DNA of 64,000 nt, taken from contig NZ_NRGS01000003.1 in the NCBI RefSeq assembly GCF_002332425.1, positions 136,489 through 200,488 on the forward strand, written 5' to 3'. Numbering within the stretch: the first letter of the stretch is position 1; every line of letters begins with the position of its first letter. Position numbers and translations under genes: made by a program. The DNA is from Brachybacterium alimentarium. Its GTDB lineage: Bacteria > Actinomycetota > Actinomycetes > Actinomycetales > Dermabacteraceae. Of the stretch, positions 23,330-32,197 are shown piece by piece. The notes below the pieces were generated by a model. That model was not told the origin of the DNA, did no database searches, and saw nothing but the letters and a program-made list of their open reading frames with translations.

Positions 23330-26300
23330 ATGACCACGCCTTCCACGCCGCCGACCTCGACCTCCATCGAGGCTCCCGGCCCGCGCATCTCCTATCCCGC
23401 CGAGCTCCCCGTCTCGGGTCGACGCGAGGACATCATGGAGGCGATCCGCGACCATCAGGTGGTGGTGATCGCGGGAGCCACCGGCTCGGGCAAGACCACC
23501 CAGATCCCCAAGATGCTGCTCGAGCTCGGATACGGCCGGAAGAACCGGCTGATCGGCCACACCCAGCCCCGACGGATCGCGGCGCGCTCCGTCGCCCAGC
23601 GCATCGCGAGCGAGCTCGGCGAGAAGCTGGGGGAGGGGACCGTCGGTTTCCAGGTCCGCTTCACCCGCGAGACCGGTCGCGGCACCCGGCTGAAGCTCAT
23701 GACGGACGGCATCCTGCTCGCCGAGATCGGCCGGGACCGGCTGCTGAAGCGCTACGACGCGATCATCATCGACGAGGCCCACGAGCGGTCGCTGAACATC
23801 GACGTGATCCTCGGCTACCTCCGCCAGATCCTGCCCCAGCGCCCGGACCTGAAGATCATCATCACCTCCGCGACCATCGATCCCGAGCGCTTCGCGGAGC
23901 ATTTCGGCCACGTCCTGCCCTCGGGCGAGCGCGTGAACGCCCCGATCATCGAGGTCTCCGGCCGCACCTACCCGGTCGAGATCCGGTACCGGCCGCTCGT
24001 CCTGGAGACCGAGCTCGACGAGGATGCCGAGGACGACGAGCTCGAGGACATCCACTCCGTCGAACGCGACCTCACCGAGGCCATCACCGACGCGGTCGAC
24101 GAGCTCGCCGCAGAAGGCCCCGGGGACATGCTCGTCTTCCTGCCCGGGGAGCGGGAGATCCGCGAGATCTCCGAGGCGCTCAGCACCCACCTGGAACGCG
24201 GCACGAAGGGTCGCTCCTCATTGCCGGTCGAGGTGCTGCCGCTGTTCGGACGGCTCTCCGCCCAGGACCAGCAGAAGATCTTCACCCCACCGGCGTCGGG
24301 CACCTACCGTCGGATCATCCTGTCCACGAACGTCGCCGAGACCTCGCTGACCGTTCCGGGGATCACGTACGTGATCGACGCAGGGCTCGCCCGCATCTCC
24401 CGCTATTCCCAGCGCACGAAGGTGCAGCGCCTGCCGATCGAACCTGTCTCCCAGGCCAGCGCGAATCAGCGCTCGGGCCGATCCGGCCGCACCTCGCCGG
24501 GCATCGCGATCCGGCTGTACTCCGAGGAGGACTTCGAGGGCAGGCCCGAGTTCACCGAACCGGAGATCCTGCGCACCTCGCTCGCCTCCGTCGTGCTGCT
24601 GATGACCTCGCTGGGGCTCGGGGACGTGGAGTCCTTCCCCTTCGTCGAGCCTCCTGCCTCCCGCGCCATCACCGACGGTGTGCGCCTGCTCGACGAGCTC
24701 GGCGCGATCGAGGCCGCCCCCCGCGAACCGGGCGGGCGTCGCCTGACCCCGGTGGGCACGGCGCTGGCCCGCTTCCCGCTGGATCCCCGGATGGCCCGCA
24801 TGCTGATCGAGGGCCATCGCCTCGGTGCGCTGCGCGAGGTGCTGATCATCGTCGCCGCCATGTCGATCCAGGACCCGCGCGAGCGGCCGCTGGGCCAGGA
24901 GCAGCAGGCCAAGGAGAAGCACAAGCGCTTCGAGGACGAGACCAGCGACTTCCTCTCGTACCTCAACCTCTGGAACCATCTCCAGGCGCGACGCAAGGCG
25001 CTGTCCTCCTCGGCCTTCCGGCGGGAGGTGCGGGCCGAGCACCTGCATTACCTGCGGATCCGCGAATGGTGGGACCTGCACTCGCAGCTGAAGGACATGG
25101 CGAAGGACTCCGACCTCTCGCGCAACGACAACGACGCCTCGCCGCAGGCGATCCACCAGGCTCTGCTCGCTGGACTGCTCTCGCACGTGGGACTGCTCGA
25201 TGACCGCACCCGGGAGTACTCCGGAGCACGCGGGGCGCGCTTCGCCCTGTGGCCCGGCTCGGCGCTTGCCAAGAAGCGACCCGATTACGTGATGGTCGCG
25301 GAGCTGGTGGAGACCTCACGGCTGTGGGGCCGCATCGCGGCCCGGATCGATCCGGCCTGGGCGGAGGAGACCGGTGCGCACGTCGTCAAACGCTCGTACT
25401 CCGCGCCGCACTGGTCCTCGAAGCAGGCCTCCGCGATGGCGCACGAGAAGGTCACCCTGTACGGAGTGCCGATCGTCGCCGATCGCGTGGTCGGATACGG
25501 CCGCATCGATCCGCAGGCCGCGCGCGACATCTTCCTCCAGAACGCACTCATCGAGGGGGACTGGCGCACTCGTCACCACTTCTTCCGCGACAACCGCGCG
25601 CTGATCGCCCAGCTCGAGGAGCTCGAGGCGAAGACCCGGCGCCGCGACCTGCTGATCTCCGATGACCAGCTGTTCCGCTTCTACGACGAGCGGATTCCCG
25701 CGAAGGTGGTCTCCGGGAGCCACTTCGACAGCTGGTGGAAGAAGCAGCGCCACGAGACCCCGGACCTGCTCACCCTTACGGAGAAGGACCTGCTGGCGGC
25801 CGATGAGGACGTCGCCGAGGCCATCGGCGCCGACTTCCCCGACACCTGGGTGCAGGGCGACATCACCCTGCCGCTGAGCTACTCCTTCGGGGAGGTGGGC
25901 GCGAAGGGCACCGACGGCGTCACCGCCACCATCCCGCTCGCGGTCCTGAACCGCCTGCAGGTGCGCGGCTTCGACTGGCTCGTGCCCGGGATGCGCGAGG
26001 AGCTGGTGACCGAGCTGATCCGCTCCCTGCCCAAGCCCGTCCGCCGCCACCTGGTGCCCGCGCCGGAACGTGCGAAGACCGTCGCGGCGACCCTCCACGA
26101 CGACGATCCCGACGCCGGCGAGGTGTTCCTCGAGGCCGTGGCCGACGAGCTCGTCGCCCTGCCCGGCGTGCCCGATGACCTGCCCCTGTACGGGCCGGAG
26201 TTCGACACCTCGAAACTGCCCGCCCACCTGCGCATGCACTTCCGCGTGGTGGACGACAAGGGCCGCCAGATCGGCACCGGCGATGATCTCGAGGTGCTCA

Positions 26301-27232
26301 AGGACCGGCTGAAGAAGCGGGTGGACGCCTCGGTCTCCTCCCAGGCCGACGGGCTCGCGCGTACTGACCTGCCCGGCTTCCCGGACGAGGGTGTGCCGAG
26401 CGTGCACGAATCCACCGTCGGCGGGCTGAAGGTCACCGGGTACCCGGCGCTGGTCGCGCGGCGCGGCGAGGACGGCCGGCTCCTGCGCGTGGACCTCGCC
26501 GTGCTCGCCACCGCGGACGAGCAGGTGCTCGCTCACCGGCAGGGCGTCATCGCCCTGTTGGACCGCGAGCTGGGCACCGACCTCTCCGGAGTGCTGAACG
26601 CGCTGCCCAACCCGACCAAGCTCGCGGTCGCCGGCTCCGACTACGCCTCCACCTCGGCCCTGCTGGCCGATGCGTCCAGAGCAGCGACGGTGCACCTCGC
26701 GGGCGACGCCCAGGTGCGCACCCGGGCCGAGTTCGACGCGCTGCGGGAGCGGGTGCGCGGCCGGCACGACACCGTCGCCGCCCAGGCCGTGAAGGATGCC
26801 GCCGCCGCGCTCGCCACTTCCGCGAAGCTCCACAAGGAGCTGAGCCGCGTGCCGTCCCTCGCGGTGCTCTCCCATCTCACCCAGATCCGGGAGCATGCGG
26901 CCTCGCTGCTCGGGGACGGCTTCGTCTCGCGCACCGGCATCGAGCACCTGCCGGACCTGCGCCGCTTCCTCGAGGCCGATGCGATCCGTCTGGACAAGCT
27001 GCCCGAGAACCCCCGCCGCGATGAGCAGCTCGCCTGGCAGATCCGGGATCTCGAGCAGTACTGGGACAAGGCGAAGGCGAAGCTGTCGGCCCGCCGCAAG
27101 GCCGAACCGGACGCCCGCGAGATCGACTGGATGCTCGAGGAGCTGAGGGTGAGCCTGTTCGCGCAGACGCTCGGGACCAAGCAGACGGTCTCCGACAAGC
27201 GGATCCGCAGGGCGATCAACACCCTGTCCTGA
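23330..27232 (+). CDS. hrpA: ATP-dependent RNA helicase HrpA
   Basis: This 1300-aa DEAH-box helicase has Walker A GATGSGKTTQIP near residue 55 and DEAH in IIIDEAHERSL. Motif III is TSATID and motif VI is QRSGRSGR. Helicase-associated, OB-fold and DUF3418 C-terminal regions follow, and the length is typical of bacterial HrpA. E. coli HrpA resolves stalled or collided ribosomes on mRNA. The gene stands alone with a leaderless-type promoter. A GC hairpin and imperfect repeats follow the stop. Confidence 0.96.
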   Translation: MTTPSTPPTSTSIEAPGPRISYPAELPVSGRREDIMEAIRDHQVVVIAGATGSGKTTQIPKMLLELGYGRKNRLIGHTQPRRIAARSVAQRIASELGEKLGEGTVGFQVRFTRETGRGTRLKLMTDGILLAEIGRDRLLKRYDAIIIDEAHERSLNIDVILGYLRQILPQRPDLKIIITSATIDPERFAEHFGHVLPSGERVNAPIIEVSGRTYPVEIRYRPLVLETELDEDAEDDELEDIHSVERDLTEAITDAVDELAAEGPGDMLVFLPGEREIREISEALSTHLERGTKGRSSLPVEVLPLFGRLSAQDQQKIFTPPASGTYRRIILSTNVAETSLTVPGITYVIDAGLARISRYSQRTKVQRLPIEPVSQASANQRSGRSGRTSPGIAIRLYSEEDFEGRPEFTEPEILRTSLASVVLLMTSLGLGDVESFPFVEPPASRAITDGVRLLDELGAIEAAPREPGGRRLTPVGTALARFPLDPRMARMLIEGHRLGALREVLIIVAAMSIQDPRERPLGQEQQAKEKHKRFEDETSDFLSYLNLWNHLQARRKALSSSAFRREVRAEHLHYLRIREWWDLHSQLKDMAKDSDLSRNDNDASPQAIHQALLAGLLSHVGLLDDRTREYSGARGARFALWPGSALAKKRPDYVMVAELVETSRLWGRIAARIDPAWAEETGAHVVKRSYSAPHWSSKQASAMAHEKVTLYGVPIVADRVVGYGRIDPQAARDIFLQNALIEGDWRTRHHFFRDNRALIAQLEELEAKTRRRDLLISDDQLFRFYDERIPAKVVSGSHFDSWWKKQRHETPDLLTLTEKDLLAADEDVAEAIGADFPDTWVQGDITLPLSYSFGEVGAKGTDGVTATIPLAVLNRLQVRGFDWLVPGMREELVTELIRSLPKPVRRHLVPAPERAKTVAATLHDDDPDAGEVFLEAVADELVALPGVPDDLPLYGPEFDTSKLPAHLRMHFRVVDDKGRQIGTGDDLEVLKDRLKKRVDASVSSQADGLARTDLPGFPDEGVPSVHESTVGGLKVTGYPALVARRGEDGRLLRVDLAVLATADEQVLAHRQGVIALLDRELGTDLSGVLNALPNPTKLAVAGSDYASTSALLADASRAATVHLAGDAQVRTRAEFDALRERVRGRHDTVAAQAVKDAAAALATSAKLHKELSRVPSLAVLSHLTQIREHAASLLGDGFVSRTGIEHLPDLRRFLEADAIRLDKLPENPRRDEQLAWQIRDLEQYWDKAKAKLSARRKAEPDAREIDWMLEELRVSLFAQTLGTKQTVSDKRIRRAINTLS

Positions 27233-27237
27233 GACAG

Positions 27238-27370
27238 GGGCCGAGCCCCCGCCCGGGGCTCAGGGGCCCGAGCCCTCGCCCGGGACTCGGGGACCTGACC
27301 TCCCGCCCGGATCCGGAGACCTGGGGCCTCGCCCGGGGACTCAGGGAGCTGAGCCTTCACCCGGCACGGA
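27238..27370. repeat. Imperfect ~29-bp GC-rich repeats downstream of hrpA
   Basis: About five degenerate copies of a unit built on GAGCCnnCGCCCGGGnCTC follow the hrpA stop. The first copy forms a perfect 7-bp hairpin (GAGCCCC 27243-27249, GGGGCTC 27255-27261) and probably serves as terminator. Copies drift in sequence, which suggests old duplication. Confidence 0.65.
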
Positions 27371-27414
27371 TCTCGTGGCGCGGGGCACGCCGAACCCGCG
27401 TGCACGGTCACCAT

Positions 27415-27434
27415 GGAGAACTTTTACCTTCTCC
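27415..27434. promoter_or_regulatory. Inverted repeat GGAGAA-n8-TTCTCC
   Basis: Six-base arms with an AT-rich 8-bp centre lie about 260 bp upstream of the lysozyme-like gene. This could be an operator or a small hairpin in its leader. A second possible pairing (CATCGG 27518, CCGATG 27567) lies further along. No known riboswitch was recognised in the 27371-27691 interval. Confidence 0.3.
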
Positions 27435-27608
27435 TCGCGCACGGCCCGGCGCCCAACGCCCCGAGACCGTTCAGCGACCGAAAAGGTCCACGACGACCGG
27501 CGACGACGCTCTTCCGCCATCGGATATTGCCCAGGGAGAGTTCCGGTCATGTCCTCCAAAAGTCGGCCGATGAGTACGAACCCGCAGGCAGGAGTGGCCT
27601 TCCCATGC

Positions 27609-27626
27609 CGTAACCAGCTCGTTACG
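27609..27626. promoter_or_regulatory. Inverted repeat CGTAAC-n6-GTTACG
   Basis: CGTAACCAGCTCGTTACG is a near-perfect 18-bp dyad (16 of 18 positions symmetric) 65 bp upstream of the secreted lysozyme-like gene. The same half-sites recur in the 30000-30025 element before namZ, hinting at a shared regulator of wall-degrading genes. Confidence 0.45.
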
Positions 27627-27691
27627 TTGGCCCGGCCCGGTTCGTTCCGGGCAGCGCCCATCGCTCCCGGACCCGCAAGGACTCCTGCACC

Positions 27692-28294
27692 ATGGCTGAC
27701 ACCCTCACCTCTCCGCTCTCCCGGCGACGCCTGTTCATCGCCGGCGCCCTCGGCCTCGCCTCCGTCGCGTCGCTGTCCACGATCGCTCCGGCCAGCGCGG
27801 CGGACAAGGACTGGACCGAGGAGTTCCTGACGCGCTCGGAGACCCGGGAGGGCTTCGTGGTCGACGACATGGACGACTGGCAGATCGAGAACGCGAAGTT
27901 CCTCATCGCCGCGGTCAAGGGGCACGACCTCGGGAAGGACGCCGCCACGATCGTGCTCATCACGGCGATCGTCGAGGCCTGGCTGTACAACTACGAGCCG
28001 GCCGTCGACGCCGATTCCGGCGGGCTCTTCCAGCAGCGTCCGTCGATGGGCTGGGGAACCTACGACGAGGTGCGCCACAAGAAGCGCGCCGTCGACGCCT
28101 TCCTCGGGCTCGGCGACCACTCCTCGGCGCCCGGCCTGCTCCAGGCCGTCCCGGACTACGACGACTGGGAGCCCGGCGCTGCCGCCCAGGCCGTGCAGGC
28201 CTCGGCGCACCCCGAGCGCTACGCCGAGCAGGTCGCTGCCGCGCAGCTGATCTGGGAGCGCTACGCCGACGACGTCGAGCCGTACACCGACTGA
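27692..28294 (+). CDS. Secreted lysozyme/transglycosylase-like protein
   Basis: This 200-aa protein has an N-terminal SRRRLFIAGALGLAS, a twin-arginine-type signal peptide, cleaved near ASA/ADKD (residue 33). The mature part contains NAKFLIAAVKGHDLGKDAATIVLITAIVEAW, then SGGLFQQRPSMGWGT and AAAQAVQASAHPERY. This is the pattern of the lysozyme-like domain common in actinobacterial wall hydrolases, with the Glu in IVEAW in the place of the catalytic Glu of QESGL. It probably cleaves peptidoglycan outside the cell. AAGGA lies upstream of the ATG. Confidence 0.72.
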   Translation: MADTLTSPLSRRRLFIAGALGLASVASLSTIAPASAADKDWTEEFLTRSETREGFVVDDMDDWQIENAKFLIAAVKGHDLGKDAATIVLITAIVEAWLYNYEPAVDADSGGLFQQRPSMGWGTYDEVRHKKRAVDAFLGLGDHSSAPGLLQAVPDYDDWEPGAAAQAVQASAHPERYAEQVAAAQLIWERYADDVEPYTD

Positions 28295-28398
28295 TCCGTT
28301 GACCGCGGCGGGGCCGTGACCCGGTGCTGCGCGCCGGACTTCAGCTCGGACCCGAGCCGCCCCGCCGCGTCCTGTCGCTACGAGGGCGCCGACCTCGT

Positions 28399-28404
28399 TA
28401 GGCT
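28399..28404 (+). promoter_or_regulatory. -10 box of the malic enzyme gene (leaderless start)
   Basis: TAGGCT is followed by 7 nt and the ATG at 28412. No Shine-Dalgarno is present, which supports this ATG over an upstream in-frame start at 28316. Confidence 0.5.
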
Positions 28405-28411
28405 GTGCCTC

Positions 28412-29869
28412 ATGTCACCGTTGCCATCCGTGAGCTACTCCATCACGATCCGACTCGAATTCGCGGCGCGATCCGCTGCAGTCAGCGACATCACCGGCCG
28501 TATCGAGAAACGCGGCGCGACTGTCACCGCACTCGACGTCTCCGCCTCCGGGCCGGAGCGGATGCGAGCCGACATCACCGTCCTGACCGCGGGCCACGAC
28601 CACGCCATGGAGGTCGTCGATGACCTCAAGGAGCTCGAGGGGGTGGAACTCGGCAAGGTCTCGGACCGCACCTTCCTCGCCCACCTCGGCGGCAAGCTGA
28701 CCGTCGAATCGAAGCTGCCGATCCGCCACCGCGACGACCTCTCGATGATCTACACCCCCGGGGTGGCCAGGGTCGTCAAGGCGATCGCCGAGAACCCCGA
28801 GGACGCTCGTCGTCTGACCATCAAGCGCAACACCGTCGCCGTGGTCTCCGACGGATCCGCGATCCTCGGGCTGGGCGATCTCGGGCCGCTGGCGGCGATG
28901 CCCGTCATGGAGGGGAAGGCCGCCCTGTTCAAGCGCTTCGCCAACATCGACGCCTTCCCGATCTGCCTGGACGCGCACTCGGTCGACGAGATCGTCTCCC
29001 ACGTGAAGGCCATCGCCCCGGTCTTCGCGGGGATCAACCTCGAGGACATCTCCGCCCCGCGCTGCTTCGAGATCGAGGATCGCCTGCGCGCGGAGCTGGA
29101 CATCCCCGTCTTCCACGACGATCAGCACGGCACCGCGATCGTCGTGGTCGCGGCACTGCGCAACGCGCTGCGCGTGGTGGAGAAGGACATCTCCACCGCC
29201 CGGATCGTGCTCTCCGGAGCGGGCGCGGCCGGTACCGCGATCCTGCGTCTGCTGCGCGCCGCCGGTGCGCGCGACGTGGTCGTCACCGACATCGACGGCA
29301 TCGTCCACGAGGGACGGGAGAGCCTCGCGGGCCGCCTGCCCTGGATCGCGGAGGTCACCAATCCTCGGGAGCTCACGGGCAGCCTGCACGATGCGGTCGC
29401 GGGCGCGGATGTCTTCATCGGGGTCAGCGCCGGGGACATCCTCACCGGCGAGGACGTCCGGACCATGGCCGACCGGTCCATCGTGTTCGCGATGGCCAAC
29501 CCCACCCCGGAGATCGACCCCGCCATCGCCGCGCAGCATGCCGAGGTCGTCGCGACCGGACGCAGCGACTTCGCGAACCAGATCAACAACGTGCTCGCCT
29601 TCCCCGGCGTGTTCCGCGGGCTGCTGGACGCCCACGCCACGCGCGTCTCCGACCGGATGCTGCTCGCGGCTTCGAAGGCACTGGCCGATGTGGTCTCGGC
29701 CGACGAGCTCAACCCGACCTATATCGTGCCCAGCGTCTTCCACGACGGCGTGACCAAGGCTGTGGCGACCGCCGTGGAGCAGGTCGCTCGCGAGGAGGCC
29801 GGCACGGTGGACACGATCACCGGGATGATCGGCGCGGTCTACGCCGACGAGATCACCCTGGAGGGCTGA
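28412..29869 (+). CDS. ACT-domain NAD(P)-dependent malic enzyme
   Basis: This 485-aa protein converts malate to pyruvate, CO2 and NAD(P)H. An N-terminal ACT-like domain (about residues 5-85) precedes the malic enzyme core. Core motifs are MIYTPGVARV, GLGDLGPLAAMPVMEGKAALFKRF, metal-site FHDDQHGTA and the Rossmann motif LSGAGAAGTAI. The ACT domain suggests allosteric control by an amino acid or a metabolite. The gene is monocistronic, with a leaderless-type start and a strong hairpin after the stop. Confidence 0.93.
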   Translation: MSPLPSVSYSITIRLEFAARSAAVSDITGRIEKRGATVTALDVSASGPERMRADITVLTAGHDHAMEVVDDLKELEGVELGKVSDRTFLAHLGGKLTVESKLPIRHRDDLSMIYTPGVARVVKAIAENPEDARRLTIKRNTVAVVSDGSAILGLGDLGPLAAMPVMEGKAALFKRFANIDAFPICLDAHSVDEIVSHVKAIAPVFAGINLEDISAPRCFEIEDRLRAELDIPVFHDDQHGTAIVVVAALRNALRVVEKDISTARIVLSGAGAAGTAILRLLRAAGARDVVVTDIDGIVHEGRESLAGRLPWIAEVTNPRELTGSLHDAVAGADVFIGVSAGDILTGEDVRTMADRSIVFAMANPTPEIDPAIAAQHAEVVATGRSDFANQINNVLAFPGVFRGLLDAHATRVSDRMLLAASKALADVVSADELNPTYIVPSVFHDGVTKAVATAVEQVAREEAGTVDTITGMIGAVYADEITLEG

Positions 29870-29916
29870 ATCCGGGCACGGGGCGCTGACACGCCTCGCC
29901 GGACCCTCGCCCCGAC

Positions 29917-29966
29917 GGCACCCAGAGGTGGCGCGCATGCTTCCGTGCGCGCCGCCTCTGGGTGCC
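29917..29966 (+). terminator. Very long hairpin terminator after the malic enzyme
   Basis: Arms 29917-29937 and 29946-29966 pair along 21 bp with a single G-U wobble, closing an 8-nt loop. There is no T-run. The stability alone would stop or insulate transcription before the namZ promoter. Confidence 0.75.
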
Positions 29967-29999
29967 CTCGGTCAGCGGACGACGCACCACGCCGACATG

Positions 30000-30038
30000 C
30001 GTAACCGGGTTACGTAAACGGGTTTCTTTCGGTAGCTT
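30000..30038 (+). promoter_or_regulatory. namZ operon promoter with tandem CGTAA-CGGGTT operator
   Basis: Two adjacent 13-bp direct repeats, CGTAACCGGGTTA (30000-30012) and CGTAAACGGGTTT (30013-30025), precede TAGCTT (30033-30038). That box sits 6 nt before the namZ ATG, so the mRNA is probably leaderless. The first repeat extends to a perfect dyad (CGTAACC-G-GGTTACG). Bound protein would cover the -35 region. The regulator is not in the window. Confidence 0.5.
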
Positions 30039-30044
30039 CGGTCT

Positions 30045-31187
30045 ATGTCATGTGAGTCACAGCCCCGTACCGGTCTGGATCGTGTGCGCACCGACCCGGA
30101 TCTCCTCGCCCCGAGCAGGGTCGGCCTGCTCACTCATTTCGCCGCTGTCACCAGTGATCTGGCGCGAGGAGTCGACGCCCTGATCGCGGCGGGCGTCGAC
30201 GTGCGTTGCCTGATCTCCCCGGAGCACGGGTACTGGGGGACGGGCCAGGCGGGCACGGGCAACGACGAGGACCAGGACCCTGCCACGGGGCTCCCCGTGC
30301 TCGACGCCTACGGGCTGCAGGGGCGACCGCTGGAGGAGCTGCTCGCCAGTGCAGGCATCGACCGGGTGGTCGTGGATCTTCAGGACATCGGATGCCGGTT
30401 CTACACGTACATGTGGAGCATGGCGGACGTCATGGCGGCCTGCGCGGGCCTCGGCTTGCCGGTCACGGTGCTCGACCGGCCGGCTCCGCTGGCCACCACC
30501 GCGCTGGGGCCCGGGCTCGATGCGCGCTGCGCGAGCTTCGTGGGCCGCCTCGGTGTGCCGCTTCGCCACGGGGCCAGACTGGGCGGCGTCGCTCGCACCA
30601 TCGCGGCCGACCATCTCGAGAAGCCGTTGGACCTCCAGGTCGTCGACGCCCCCGGCGAGGACGGCTCGGCGCCATGGATCGCGCCCTCGCCGAACATGCC
30701 CACGCTGACGACCGTGGCGCTCTATCCCGGCATCGGACTGCTCGAGGGAGCGACCCTGAGCGAGGGCCGAGGCACCACCATGCCCTTCGAGGTCTTCGGC
30801 GCCCCCTGGTGCGGCCCCGAGCTCACCGCGGCGCTCCGGGAGCGCGCCCTTCCCGGGGTGTGCTTCCGGGAGGCGAACTACCGTCCCACCCACAGCTCCT
30901 TCGCCGGGGAGCGGGTGCAGGGCGCACAGGTGCACCTCATGGAGGGTCCCCATGCGGCTGCGGCGGATGCGGGGGCGTTCGATCCCCTGAGGGTCGGTCA
31001 CATGATCCTCAGCGTGGTCGCCGAGCTGTACCCCGATCAACCCCTCTGGCGCGAGAGCGCTCCGGACAGGCCGGAGTTCATCGACCTGCTGTGGGGATCG
31101 GATGTGCTGCGCACGGGCATCGCTGACAGGGCGAGCTACGAGGAGATCTGCGCCGCCTCTCCTGCCCCGATCGGACTGCAGCGATGA
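30045..31187 (+). CDS. namZ: Exo-beta-N-acetylmuramidase NamZ (DUF1343, GH171)
   Basis: This 380-aa protein releases MurNAc from non-reducing ends of wall fragments. DUF1343 motifs are ISPEHGYWG (residues 58-66), LQDIGCRFYTYMW, APSPNMPTLTT and EGATLSEGRGTTMPFE. B. subtilis YbbC/NamZ is exported, but here no signal peptide is visible, so the enzyme probably acts in the cytoplasm on imported fragments. It heads an operon with a GNAT and a peptide ABC importer. A second start option is GTG 30081. No ribosome site precedes either. Confidence 0.88.
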   Translation: MSCESQPRTGLDRVRTDPDLLAPSRVGLLTHFAAVTSDLARGVDALIAAGVDVRCLISPEHGYWGTGQAGTGNDEDQDPATGLPVLDAYGLQGRPLEELLASAGIDRVVVDLQDIGCRFYTYMWSMADVMAACAGLGLPVTVLDRPAPLATTALGPGLDARCASFVGRLGVPLRHGARLGGVARTIAADHLEKPLDLQVVDAPGEDGSAPWIAPSPNMPTLTTVALYPGIGLLEGATLSEGRGTTMPFEVFGAPWCGPELTAALRERALPGVCFREANYRPTHSSFAGERVQGAQVHLMEGPHAAAADAGAFDPLRVGHMILSVVAELYPDQPLWRESAPDRPEFIDLLWGSDVLRTGIADRASYEEICAASPAPIGLQR

Positions 31188-32197
31188 GCCGGGACGTCCC
31201 CATGGACCGGTCCGCACTGCAGGGCTCCGTCGCCTCGACGACCCGCCCCGCAGGAACGGGAGATCTCCACCTGCGCACCGGTCTGCGGGCGGGTGACCTC
31301 GCCGCGCTCAGCGCGTTGACCCGGACCTCCGGCACGGCTGTGCTCGGTCCGGGGCTGCTGCAGGACCTTGTGGAGGCAGGCCGGGACGAGGACACGGTCG
31401 TGATCGTCGCCGAGCGCGACGACGTCCCGCTGGGCTGCGTCCACCTCGACATCCCGTGGCACGCCGCGGAGGGATGGCTGGTCAGCGGCGCTGTCGATCC
31501 GGAATGCCGTCGCCAGGGGGTGGGCACCGCGCTCCTGGACGCGGCAGTGCGGACGGCGAGGGAGCGCGGCGTCCCCGTCCTGCGGATCAGCGGCCGCCCG
31601 CACGGCTATGCCGCTCCGGGGGTCGACCCGGAGGGTGATCCGGCGACGGCGGCGTTCCTGGTCTCCCACGGCGCCCGGCCGGCCGGCTCCGCGCTCGCGA
31701 TGCACCGCACGCTGCACGACCTCGACCGCGCGGTCCCGACGGCGATCGACGTCGGACCCTGTGAGCCTGGGGAGCGCGATGTGCTGCACGAGCTCGTCCA
31801 GGAGCATCTCGCTGCGGACTGGGCGGAGACGCTGCGGGCCTTCGTGCAGCGCGGCGGACCACCGGAGCGGATCCTCGTGGCGCGCGACGCATCGCAGGAG
31901 CTGCTGGGCTTCGCATGCTGGGGAGTCGTCGGCCGGGACCCGTCCCGTTTCGGGCCCTTCGGCGTGGCCCCCTGGGCCCGCGGCCACGGGGCCGGCGGGG
32001 CGCTGCTGGACGCCGCTCTGCTGCGGATGGCCGGAGAGGGTCTCGCGCACGCCTGGTTCCAGTGGACCGGCAGAGATTCCCCGGCACACCGCCTCTACAC
32101 CTCGCGGGGCTTCGTCCCGCTGCGCACCTTCACCCCCTACACGCTGCCCACGGGACACGTCGACGTGGACCGCAGTCAGGAAGGAATCGCTCGATGA
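31184..32197 (+). CDS. Tandem GNAT acetyltransferase
   Basis: This 337-aa protein has two GNAT folds. The first carries the acetyl-CoA loop VDPECRRQGVGTALLDAAV, and the second carries VAPWARGHGAGGALLDAAL with a C-terminal HRLYTSRGFVPLRTFTPY. It is coupled to namZ by an ATGA overlap and to the substrate-binding protein by another. In this setting it may acetylate an amino sugar or peptide product, but the substrate is not shown by the sequence. Confidence 0.82.
   Translation: MSRDVPMDRSALQGSVASTTRPAGTGDLHLRTGLRAGDLAALSALTRTSGTAVLGPGLLQDLVEAGRDEDTVVIVAERDDVPLGCVHLDIPWHAAEGWLVSGAVDPECRRQGVGTALLDAAVRTARERGVPVLRISGRPHGYAAPGVDPEGDPATAAFLVSHGARPAGSALAMHRTLHDLDRAVPTAIDVGPCEPGERDVLHELVQEHLAADWAETLRAFVQRGGPPERILVARDASQELLGFACWGVVGRDPSRFGPFGVAPWARGHGAGGALLDAALLRMAGEGLAHAWFQWTGRDSPAHRLYTSRGFVPLRTFTPYTLPTGHVDVDRSQEGIAR

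Noticed and set aside
27435..27691. c-di-AMP (ydaO) riboswitch before the lysozyme-like gene
   Set aside because: Actinobacterial wall hydrolases often have one, but the conserved GGGTGAA and related blocks are not present in this leader.
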